Positions 1-6,402 of a DNA stretch of 9,501 nucleotides are shown here, piece by piece. Within the stretch, counting starts at the first letter, position 1; the number at the start of each line of letters is the position of its first letter. Origin of the DNA: CBDVBZ01 sp965372355 (GTDB lineage Bacteria; Krumholzibacteriota; Krumholzibacteriia; WVZY01); NCBI GenBank assembly GCA_965372355.1, contig CBDVBZ010000128.1:1-9501 (forward strand). Direction: 5' to 3'. The position numbers and the translations under genes were made by a program. A model generated the notes under the pieces. It ran no database searches and had not been told where the DNA came from. It saw only the letters and a list, made by a program, of their open reading frames with translations.

Positions 1-183
1 TCCGCACACGAGGTCGAGATCGCCATCCCCATCCACATCCCCCAGGGCCACACTATATGTACCGTTCGTCGGGCCCGAAGACCAGATCGGAAATTCGGTG
101 AAATAGGTGGGCTGGGCGGCCAGGCGGGCCGGAGCGAGCGTTACGAACAGTGTGGTGATAAGGCCAAAAACAAATAGTCGCAT
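1..183 (-). CDS. Exported FG-GAP/VCBS-repeat protein, N-terminal fragment (cut by window edge)
   Basis: Reading the minus strand from ATG at 183 gives 61 codons, open to the window edge, so the C-terminal part is missing. Residues 1-24 look like a Sec signal peptide: MRLFVF, a hydrophobic stretch, then ARLAAQ with likely cleavage after LAA. Residues 49-60 read ALGDVDGDGDLD, the aspartate/glycine-rich calcium-binding loop typical of FG-GAP/VCBS repeats, which form beta-propeller blades in secreted or surface proteins of FCB-type bacteria. A good ribosome binding site, AGGTG at 193-189, lies 5 bases before the start. The gene follows the 66-aa exported ORF by 29 bases on the same strand and is probably the last visible gene of the operon. 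The exact role (adhesin, extracellular repeat protein) cannot be told from one repeat. Confidence 0.8.
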   Translation of the reverse strand, partial: MRLFVFGLITTLFVTLAPARLAAQPTYFTEFPIWSSGPTNGTYSVALGDVDGDGDLDLVCG

Positions 184-212
184 TTGTACACCTGTTATGC
201 GAGAGAAATGAG

Positions 213-413
213 TTACCATCCTGGTAGGAGCACTATATCACAGTAGAAGGGCCAATCGATAGGGAGTTTCCCCCCAGTGCAACGCTCCTCGTCTCGGACA
301 AAGAGTCGGACGCTCAGAGCGGCACTGATCGAGAAAGGGCCGGGTGTCTGTGCGACACCGGCCCCTGCAAGTGCAATCAAATAGACGCTGATAGCAACGA
401 CTCTCACATTCAT
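213..413 (-). CDS. Small predicted exported protein, 66 aa, unknown function
   Basis: ATG at 413 begins 17 bases after the kinase stop, and the ORF ends with TAA at 215-213. A ribosome binding site, AGAGGA at 426-421, lies 7 bases upstream. The first 22 residues form a textbook Sec signal peptide (MNVRVV, hydrophobic core YLIALAGAG, VAQ), with likely cleavage after GVA. The mature part is only about 44 residues, has two cysteines (C45 and C58) that could pair, and ends with the hydrophobic, tryptophan-rich stretch IDWPFYCDIVLLPGW. I do not recognise the family. Signal peptide, ribosome binding site and tight spacing to both neighbours support a real gene. It could instead be the degraded start of a longer exported protein. 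A longer reading of the same frame from 665 overlaps the kinase and has an Arg/Gln-rich N-terminus, so I chose the start at 413. Confidence 0.6.
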   Translation of the reverse strand: MNVRVVAISVYLIALAGAGVAQTPGPFSISAALSVRLFVRDEERCTGGKLPIDWPFYCDIVLLPGW

Positions 414-430
414 TCCGACATCCTCTGCTT

Positions 431-2374
431 CTACCCTTTCCTCCCCAACAGCGAACCGAATAGACCTTTGCGTTTGCCTTTGCCGGTCTGCTCCCGAACG
501 AACTCGCTGAACGATGTCGAACACAGAGACAGGCCCTTGTCGGACTCCACGACATAACCCCGCCGAACGAGGTCCTCGTTCACGTACGCATACTTCTTGT
601 TGATCGTCTTGCCGGCAGCGAGGCGGGTGAGGTTGTCCCTCACCGGCTCGTCGAAATGATCCCAAATCGACCGGTAGTGTGGTTTTGCCTCCTCCATAAA
701 GGCTTCCCGGACCTGGCCCCAGTTCAACTCGGCGTCCGGGTCGGACATGAGCGCTTCGAAAGCAGCGGAGCAGGCGATCTGCAAAAAGAGGGGAAAGTGC
801 CCCGCCATCTCCAGGATCCGGGTTGAGTGGGGCTCGAGGGGAATGCCCTCTGTCTTCGATGGTGTGGTGATCAGATCGAGCGCGTCATCCCGGGAGAAAG
901 GCCTGAGAATTAGATTGGAGAAAATGTTAAAGAATGGCGAATCGGATATATCCTTGTTATGACACATCCTTTGCAGGTCCTCATGCGAGGACGTCACGTA
1001 GGCCACACGGTACGTATTCGCCAGCGCCCTGAGAAACGAGAAGAACTGTTCCTCGAACCTCGGGTTGTTCGTAATGACCTCGAACTCATCCATCAGGATG
1101 ACGATTCTTCTTCCTTCATCGTGCACTTCCTGGATGACGGCCTTTAGCTCATCCAAAGTCCGCTCCCTTCCCGTATAGTCAGCCGATTTGCTCTCGTAAC
1201 TGAACATCTCAAAGAGAAAATCGATGAATCTGGGAATATCGAAGTCGAGATTCTGCTGGAAATCCAGGTAGGCAAAGATCGCCTTCTCGTGGTTGCGCAT
1301 GTATTTTCTTCGGTTTCTCGAGTGGTAGATGTGATGGAGGAGCGACGATTTGCCGATTCGCCGATCACCGACAACCGAGATCGACTGCGGACGGGGGGCG
1401 TCGAGACGTGAGTAGATTCTCCGGACCTCACGCTCTCTTCCAAAAAACTCCGACGGGTGTGTGATCATCACACGATTCAGATACGGATTGCGCTTGCTGT
1501 GGCGATCCATATACTGGCTGAGGCCCGAAATGGACGACGTACCGGTATTGATCTCTTTGCAGCTTCTGTGCAGAACCTCGATATCGTTCAACAGCTCTCC
1601 AAAATCGCGATAGCGATTCTGCGGCTCCTTCTCCAGGCAACGTAGTATGACGTCCCTGAACTCCGCCGGGACCTCGTCGGCAAACAAGATATTGGTCTCG
1701 TTGAGTATGAGATACATCAGCGCGGCAGGAAATTCCGCTTCGAACGGAAAGGCCCCGTTCACCATGCGGTGAAATCCGACGCCGAACGCAAAGATGTCAA
1801 TTCTGCCGTCGACAGGATCGTTCTTGATCTGCTCGGGCGCCATGTAGTAAGCGGTGCCCACGGTGGCTTTGCCTGTTGTTTGGACCTCGTCGTGAAGCAG
1901 CTTTGCCAACCCGAAATCGAGTATCTTCACCTGCTGCCCTTCGGTCTCCCCTTCGTTGATCATGATGTTGCGAAGCGTTAGGTCGCGATGGATCACGCCA
2001 TGATCGTGCGCGTACTTCATAGCACTGCACGTCTGCACCGCCAGGGTGCACACCTGTGGCAGGGTCGGGGGCGAGTTTTTTGCGAGTTCAAGAAGTGTGG
2101 GGCCGTTTACCAGCTCCATCACCATATACGGGCGCCCCTTGTGTTCGGCCGTATCGAAGACCGTCACGATATTGGAATGGCTTAGGTTTGCCATCGCCCG
2201 CGCCTCGCGGAGAAACCGCTCCTTGACTTCGCTCGCCCCTTCCTCGTCCGACAGGAATTTGATCGCAACGGGTCTTTCGAGGCTTTCATCGAATCCGCTG
2301 TAGACAGTTGCGAATCCACCTTTCCCCACCCTCTTCTTGACGTTGTATTTATCCTGAAGGCGCGTACCAATCAT
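431..2374 (-). CDS. Hanks-type protein kinase fused to a STAND/AAA-like ATPase
   Basis: A 647-aa cytoplasmic protein without membrane helices. Kinase domain, about residues 10-270: glycine loop GKGGFATVY 17-25, VAIK lysine K39, helix-C glutamate E57, catalytic loop HRDLTLRN 129-136, DFG 153-155, APE 179-181. The usual catalytic-loop lysine (HRDLKPxN) is threonine here, with Arg at 135 as in tyrosine-kinase loops (HRDLAARN). After a linker comes an ATPase: NPY 296-298, FFGRE 310-314, Walker A GDRRIGKSS 336-344, Walker B ILMDE ending D429/E430, a GxP-like AGHFP 524-528, then a winged-helix-like end (about 575-628) and a basic tail KGKRKGLFG. The start overlaps the stop of the upstream ATPase gene by 4 bases (ATGA), and a strong GGAGG at 2387-2383 precedes it by 8 bases. 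It probably phosphorylates Ser/Thr (or Tyr) on unknown targets, with the ATPase part acting as switch or scaffold. Confidence 0.93.
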   Translation of the reverse strand: MIGTRLQDKYNVKKRVGKGGFATVYSGFDESLERPVAIKFLSDEEGASEVKERFLREARAMANLSHSNIVTVFDTAEHKGRPYMVMELVNGPTLLELAKNSPPTLPQVCTLAVQTCSAMKYAHDHGVIHRDLTLRNIMINEGETEGQQVKILDFGLAKLLHDEVQTTGKATVGTAYYMAPEQIKNDPVDGRIDIFAFGVGFHRMVNGAFPFEAEFPAALMYLILNETNILFADEVPAEFRDVILRCLEKEPQNRYRDFGELLNDIEVLHRSCKEINTGTSSISGLSQYMDRHSKRNPYLNRVMITHPSEFFGREREVRRIYSRLDAPRPQSISVVGDRRIGKSSLLHHIYHSRNRRKYMRNHEKAIFAYLDFQQNLDFDIPRFIDFLFEMFSYESKSADYTGRERTLDELKAVIQEVHDEGRRIVILMDEFEVITNNPRFEEQFFSFLRALANTYRVAYVTSSHEDLQRMCHNKDISDSPFFNIFSNLILRPFSRDDALDLITTPSKTEGIPLEPHSTRILEMAGHFPLFLQIACSAAFEALMSDPDAELNWGQVREAFMEEAKPHYRSIWDHFDEPVRDNLTRLAAGKTINKKYAYVNEDLVRRGYVVESDKGLSLCSTSFSEFVREQTGKGKRKGLFGSLLGRKG

Positions 2375-4572
2375 TGCGATTCCCTCCCCCTCTTCATGTC
2401 TATCGTTCTCTCCGTAGTCTCATTCGAGACGATGTCGACCGACATCGTGATGTTGTCGAAGTGAGGATTGCGTAACTCAATCTCGTACCGGCCGGGATCC
2501 AGACTGATCTCGTGTCTGTCATCCTGGCGCGACTCCAACTCGCCGTTTATGTAGATGTCTGCATACGGCATGATTTTCAGGACCAACGTGCCCTGAGGCA
2601 GCTTTGTCAGCGTCTCCTGAATCGTTCGACTTCGGCTCGCAAGGGCGATTGTCTTTTCGATGGGCTCGTATCCAGACCGTCGGAGTACGAGTTCGTGCTC
2701 CCCGTACCCGAGAAACACGACGCTTGGCGTTGTTCCCTCTACTGCTCCATCCACGACAATCTCTGCGCCGGCGGGGGCGGACTCGAACGTGACCTGACAT
2801 CTCAGCTTTGAGAAAGCGTGTTGAAGCGTGATCGTCGTGTCCTCCTGTATCTGGACGGTCGGCCACTCATGGGCCGTGTGTGCGGCCAATCGCAGACCGA
2901 CGCGGTGGAACTCGCGAACCGGAATACCCTCCAGCGTTGCCGGGGTCCGCAGCCCCGTTCTCTCCCCGTCAAGAAGGATATCTGCCCCACTCGGTGACGA
3001 CGTCACCTCTATGTGCCCCGTCTGTTCGACGAGTGCAAACGATGTATCAAGGGGCTCATCCTTCCTCAAATCGAACGTATCCGCAAATGCCTTGTATCCA
3101 TCGAGCTCGATACGCACGAGGGTCTGTCCCGCGACTGCCGGCGCGTTCGTTATCGGAGATCGATCGATCCGTCTGTCGTTCAGAAACACCCAGGCGCCGG
3201 GCGGATCGGTACGAATCGTCACAAGCGTAGAATCTGCCTGCACCGTTTGCAAAGCCGTGCCGTCACCCCTCATGATCTGGTAGATCAACGCAGACACGAC
3301 GACCAGGGCGACAACCCCTGCGGCGACCAGAATCACGGATCGAACTCGCGCCGGGCGCACCTTCTCCAGCCCCTCGATATCCTCTTCCTCAGCGCCCGCG
3401 AGATCGTCGATAACCTGCCAGATCGTGTGCATGCGGCCGACCCAGCGACTCCATAGACCCATCTTGAATGTGTAAGCGTCACCCGAGCTCTCCTTGTTCA
3501 GGAGGTCGTGGTGAAAGAGCTTCTCGAGAACCTCGTTCAGCTTCGCTGGGTCGATCTTGTATCCGATCTTCTCTCCATCTGTGAATTCGATAATGTCTTT
3601 TGCTGATACGGGCTTGACCTCTTTTCGGTTGATCTCGCCGATGACCGACAGGGCAATCTTTTCCAGGGGAGACAGTGAATTCCAGCTAAAGATCATTTGG
3701 GGTAGAGGGTTTTCGATGATCTCATCCGTGGCCGTCCGAAGATCCTCCATCCTGACGTCGTACTCCTGGTATTCATTCAGATGATCGACCAGGGCCTGGC
3801 AGTAGACCTGCGTGTAGAACGGCTGGCCGGCGGTGAGTTTGTAGATCTCCTCGGCGACTCCCTCCTCGTAGCGAACGCTGTCCTTCACTGGATCGTGAAT
3901 CAGCCTGAACGTATCCCCCGTGCTGAGAAAACTTATACCGCGGTAGAGCGCCTTGGGGAGAAGACCCGACCAGAAGTCCGCCGTACGCTCGTCCAGCCGG
4001 TCGGATCCTGTGAATACGATAAACGCACCTTCCTTATAGTCGATCCAGTTGGCCAGCAGGTTTATTACCCCCGTGCTGATCAAATTCTTTTCGATATGAG
4101 ACTCAAAAATCTCGTATTCATCAAAAAGCAAGATCAGCTTCTTGCCTGCGAGCGTCTCGTTGACCTTGACGATAAACTTCTCGAATTTGGAGAATGAACC
4201 CCCTTCGGGCTGTCCCAGGAAGTCCTTCTCCAACGAGAGCCCCGAATCACCAATGGCGTCGACGATTCCCTGCCCGAGCTTGATCAGAAAATCAAGGTCG
4301 TTCTCCACAGCCATTGCCTGCATGTCTATGAGGACGGGGAAGAACTCCGAGCCGAGACGACCGTCCTGAACCTGAAAGAGTATCGATGTTTTGCCGCTTC
4401 TGCGGCTGCCGCACAAAATGAGGAGACCACCCTTCTCCCCACCACTGACCTTTTTCTGGATATAGGCAAAGTCATCCTCGCGACCGAAGAACATCTTTCG
4501 GTCCTTGATGGGATTGCCAACAATGTAGGGATTGTGAATCGGTTGGAAACTGCCGTGGTCAAAGTCGTCCAT
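2371..4572 (-). CDS. Membrane-anchored STAND/AAA-like ATPase with four C-terminal PEGA-like domains
   Basis: A 733-aa protein. The N-terminal ATPase carries NPY 14-16, FFGRE 28-32, Walker A GSRRSGKTS 55-63, Walker B LILLFDEYE with D151/E152, a sensor-like FTGSDRL 187-193 and the GxP motif AGQPF 248-252. A winged-helix-like region covers about 295-375. A single transmembrane helix lies at about 412-431 after a positive stretch (VRPARVR), so the ATPase should be cytoplasmic and the C-terminus outside. The outer part holds four PEGA-like beta domains, about 448-513, 519-586, 590-656 and 660-725. The second (SSPSGADILLDGE) and third (SAPAGAEIVVDGA) show the pattern best, while the fourth is the most divergent. 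PEGA domains are known in surface and cell-envelope proteins. The gene lies 61 bases after the TPR-PEGA gene and overlaps the kinase by 4 bases. No strong Shine-Dalgarno precedes its ATG; only GACGGCGG-like sequence is there, so translation may be weak. Confidence 0.93.
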   Translation of the reverse strand: MDDFDHGSFQPIHNPYIVGNPIKDRKMFFGREDDFAYIQKKVSGGEKGGLLILCGSRRSGKTSILFQVQDGRLGSEFFPVLIDMQAMAVENDLDFLIKLGQGIVDAIGDSGLSLEKDFLGQPEGGSFSKFEKFIVKVNETLAGKKLILLFDEYEIFESHIEKNLISTGVINLLANWIDYKEGAFIVFTGSDRLDERTADFWSGLLPKALYRGISFLSTGDTFRLIHDPVKDSVRYEEGVAEEIYKLTAGQPFYTQVYCQALVDHLNEYQEYDVRMEDLRTATDEIIENPLPQMIFSWNSLSPLEKIALSVIGEINRKEVKPVSAKDIIEFTDGEKIGYKIDPAKLNEVLEKLFHHDLLNKESSGDAYTFKMGLWSRWVGRMHTIWQVIDDLAGAEEEDIEGLEKVRPARVRSVILVAAGVVALVVVSALIYQIMRGDGTALQTVQADSTLVTIRTDPPGAWVFLNDRRIDRSPITNAPAVAGQTLVRIELDGYKAFADTFDLRKDEPLDTSFALVEQTGHIEVTSSPSGADILLDGERTGLRTPATLEGIPVREFHRVGLRLAAHTAHEWPTVQIQEDTTITLQHAFSKLRCQVTFESAPAGAEIVVDGAVEGTTPSVVFLGYGEHELVLRRSGYEPIEKTIALASRSRTIQETLTKLPQGTLVLKIMPYADIYINGELESRQDDRHEISLDPGRYEIELRNPHFDNITMSVDIVSNETTERTIDMKRGRESQ

Positions 4573-4633
4573 AATAGCCGCCGTCAGTCCGCACTAACTT
4601 TGATGCCACAAACCGCATCTTCCCGCGGCGTTC

Positions 4634-5383
4634 TCAATTGGCCGGTGGTCCAGGCGGCTCGGGCAGCGGCTCGGGATCTGGTAGCGGTTCTTCATCGCCC
4701 CCGCTGACCCCGAGAACGATTGCGACTGCAGCGACTGCCGCGCCACCAACCCAGGCGGGCCAATACCACCACGCCCGGTCCTTGTCCAGAGACAGGCCAC
4801 TGAGGTCTCGCGTCAGCTCCGGCTGAATCTCGATCCGAGAGACATAGTCTTTGTGCCCGGATTTCGTGACGGTGAGTTCATACTCGCCTACCTTGACGAG
4901 GTCGAGACGTAGTGGCGAGTCACCCACATGCGTACTATCCAGATACACATGGCAGTCCTTTGGCTTGTCGATAACAAGCGAGCCGAACATCTCTTTACGC
5001 AACTGCTCGTAGACATCGTTTACTTTGCCGGGGAAATCCAGCTCGTCGGCAGTCAAATCGGGGAATCTATTCAACGCGGTGCGTGCCGCATCCCGAGCGC
5101 CGGCGTCGTCGTTATTTTGTACGTAGACGGTGACAAGGTGGTTGTAGGCCCTGCGTAGGATATCATCTGAGTTCGTGTACTCCTGGATGATCTCCCGGAG
5201 CATTTCGATGGCTCGATCGTACTCGCCGTCGAGCCTCAGGTTGACAACCTGCTCGAACTTGGTTTGAATCGCATCCGTCGATTCGGCGTCAGCGGCGGCC
5301 TGGCCGACGGCGGGGGTTGGCGGGCAAAAAAGTGCTCCGGCAAACGCAACAAGGCACAGAAATCCAACGTACCTGGAGTACAT
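4634..5383 (-). CDS. Exported TPR-like / PEGA-domain protein with C-terminal membrane helix
   Basis: From ATG at 5383 the protein is 249 aa. Residues 1-29 are a signal peptide (MYSRYVGF, hydrophobic core, AVGQA) with likely signal peptidase I cleavage; the cysteine in ALFC does not fit a lipobox. Residues about 40-110 are helical with TPR-like spacing (GEYDRAIEMLREI, then NHLVTVYVQNND). A PEGA domain spans about 134-195 (GSLVIDKPKDCHVYLD to GHKDYVSRIEI). A tryptophan-rich segment leads into a membrane helix (about 209-225), followed by an acidic, proline-rich tail (DEEPLPDPEPLPEPP). Starts: GAGGA at 5393-5389 serves 5383. An alternative ATG at 5410 (258 aa) has its own GAGGT at 5420-5416, and a GTG at 5428 is less likely. 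I chose 5383 because it gives a classical signal peptide. It is the first gene of the operon and probably the envelope partner of the following ATPase-PEGA protein. Confidence 0.87.
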   Translation of the reverse strand: MYSRYVGFLCLVAFAGALFCPPTPAVGQAAADAESTDAIQTKFEQVVNLRLDGEYDRAIEMLREIIQEYTNSDDILRRAYNHLVTVYVQNNDDAGARDAARTALNRFPDLTADELDFPGKVNDVYEQLRKEMFGSLVIDKPKDCHVYLDSTHVGDSPLRLDLVKVGEYELTVTKSGHKDYVSRIEIQPELTRDLSGLSLDKDRAWWYWPAWVGGAAVAAVAIVLGVSGGDEEPLPDPEPLPEPPGPPAN

Positions 5384-5480
5384 GGGGATCCTCAGAGTGC
5401 AGAGATTCATGGCCAACCTCGCGAACACAGGGGAACGAGTTCATCCAGTCGGAGTCGAATCAAAGGTGCTGTGCCACAAA

Positions 5481-5510
5481 ACTATACCGCAATTCCGGGG
5501 CCGATTTCAA
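5481..5510 (-). promoter_or_regulatory. Sigma70-like promoter for the TPR-PEGA/ATPase/kinase operon
   Basis: On the minus strand, TTGAAA (5510-5505) and TATAGT (5486-5481) are separated by 18 bases, close to consensus in both boxes. Transcription would begin near 5474, leaving a leader of roughly 65-90 bases depending on which start codon is used. No other strong promoter is visible inside the five-gene block, although the 61-base gap before the ATPase gene could hold a weak one. Confidence 0.6.
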
Positions 5511-5576
5511 GGCGGTTCTGGGATGGGCCCTCCCCCGGCGACGGGACGTTTCTAAATGTGCTTTACAGGCTGTTTT

Positions 5577-5594
5577 GCGAGGGCTTGCCCCCGC
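5577..5594. promoter_or_regulatory. Imperfect dyad over the -35 box, possible operator
   Basis: The left arm GCGAGGGC and right arm GCCCCCGC match at 7 of 8 positions around a 2-base centre. The dyad covers the proposed -35 box (5585-5590) of the plus-strand lipoprotein promoter, where a repressor could act. No regulator gene is in the window, so a chance GC-rich palindrome remains possible. Confidence 0.3.
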
Positions 5595-5613
5595 ACGGCT
5601 GAAGTGCTATATT
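5585..5613 (+). promoter_or_regulatory. Sigma70-like promoter for the cysteine-rich lipoprotein
   Basis: TTGCCC (5585-5590) and TATATT (5608-5613) are exactly 17 bases apart. Predicted transcription start is near 5620, giving a leader of about 28 bases before the ATG at 5648 and its ribosome binding site GAGAGG (5636-5641). It is divergent from the operon promoter at 5481-5510; about 75 bases separate the two -35 boxes. Confidence 0.5.
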
Positions 5614-5647
5614 GAGGGCATTCAAGTCACCATATGAGAGGTTGACT

Positions 5648-6163
5648 ATGCGACTCACTCGCAGACTCCCCCACACGTCGGGTATCGATAATTCTCCACT
5701 GCGGATCCTCGCTCTGATCATCGCGATCTGCCTCGTGGGCAGCTGCGGCGGCGACAATGGCGACGGGCTTCCAGCCACGAACCCTTTCGCGCCCGCAATG
5801 GAGGTCGAGAGTGGGTCGTTCGACGTCGTGGCGAAGGTCTCATTCAACGCCTGCAATTCGACGAAAGACTACAGCGGAACGTACAACATCACCTTCACGG
5901 ACACGTCGTTTACGATGGCCGGATGGTCCGGGGATTGGAACGCGACTCCCAGCCAGCTGAAAGCCGACGGCGAATCGGCGCACACGATGATGGAGACCCG
6001 CGGTTGCACGATACGGACCTGGACCGAGGTCCACTTGACGTTCACGTCGAATGACAGCTTCTACGGAAACATCACCTACCGCAAACGTGTGTCGGGTACC
6101 TGTGACTGCTGCCCGCGGTGCACGAGCAGCTGGACGTTTAACGGTACACGTGTTACCAACTGA
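5648..6163 (+). CDS. Cysteine-rich lipoprotein, 171 aa, unknown function
   Basis: The start at 5648 is chosen for its ribosome binding site GAGAGG 6 bases upstream. The same frame opens further upstream with a TTG at 5612, but that would lie inside the proposed -10 box. The N-terminus has positive residues, a hydrophobic stretch (RILALIIAICL) and a lipobox LVGSC, with lipidation expected at C33, followed by a glycine-rich linker (GGDNGDG). The mature part is rich in Thr/Ser/Asn and alternates in a beta-strand manner (SGTYNITFTDTSFTMAGW). It has cysteines at 69, 120, 152, 154, 155 and 158; the last four form CDCCPRC, which could be disulphides or a metal site. I do not recognise the family; it resembles an outer-membrane or periplasmic lipoprotein with a small beta-sandwich or barrel fold. 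It stands alone between divergent genes and the radical SAM gene. Confidence 0.85.
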   Translation: MRLTRRLPHTSGIDNSPLRILALIIAICLVGSCGGDNGDGLPATNPFAPAMEVESGSFDVVAKVSFNACNSTKDYSGTYNITFTDTSFTMAGWSGDWNATPSQLKADGESAHTMMETRGCTIRTWTEVHLTFTSNDSFYGNITYRKRVSGTCDCCPRCTSSWTFNGTRVTN

Positions 6164-6189
6164 CCCAACCGTCCCCACAACTATATAAT
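6160..6189 (+). promoter_or_regulatory. Candidate promoter for the radical SAM gene
   Basis: A perfect TATAAT (6184-6189) has CTGACC (6160-6165) 18 bases upstream, matching TTGACA at four of six positions. It begins over the lipoprotein stop codon. Transcription from about 6196 would give a leader of roughly 207 bases before 6403. The -10 box is strong and the -35 box only fair. The 239-base gap that holds it (6164-6402) otherwise shows only short hairpins and a poorly supported 42-codon ORF. Confidence 0.4.
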
Positions 6190-6243
6190 CCAGGACCGGT
6201 TACGCCATCCACACCATTGCCTGACTCGTATCGACACATCCAA

Positions 6244-6270
6244 CGCCGAAAACGGCGAGTTATCGGTTTT
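6244..6270 (+). terminator. Short hairpin with downstream T stretch, weak terminator or leader element
   Basis: CGCCG (6244-6248), loop AAAA, CGGCG (6253-6257), then TTTT at 6267-6270 after a 9-base gap. The stem is only 5 bp and the T run is displaced, so this is a poor intrinsic terminator for the lipoprotein gene. If the promoter at 6160-6189 is real, it would sit in the leader of the radical SAM mRNA. Confidence 0.25.
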
Positions 6271-6402
6271 CTATGGGCTTTCCGTGTCCTCGTCAGCTAT
6301 TATGGTAGCGATGGCCCCGTCCAAAGCGGTCCCGCTCACCGCATTGATTGAGGCCCTGGCATTTTTTCGCCCGCCCATGCTCGACAGAGAGGTTTCGCAA
6401 AT

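Noticed and set aside
414..665. N-terminal extension of the 66-aa exported ORF
   Set aside because: It lies inside the kinase gene in another frame, and the signal peptide and ribosome binding site clearly place the start at 413.
2828..3456. Several plus-strand frames of 115-150 codons antisense to the PEGA region
   Set aside because: The opposite strand carries clear PEGA repeats. These frames are low in recognisable structure and lack ribosome binding sites.
4655..4690. Repeat-like GGCTCGGG/GGTAGCGG stretch, considered as a tandem DNA repeat
   Set aside because: It is explained as codons for the acidic Pro/Glu/Asp tail of the TPR-PEGA protein and is not an exact repeat.
6196..6402. Cobalamin riboswitch before the B12-type radical SAM gene
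   Set aside because: I could not find the conserved B12-box-like sequence or the expected multi-stem layout by eye.
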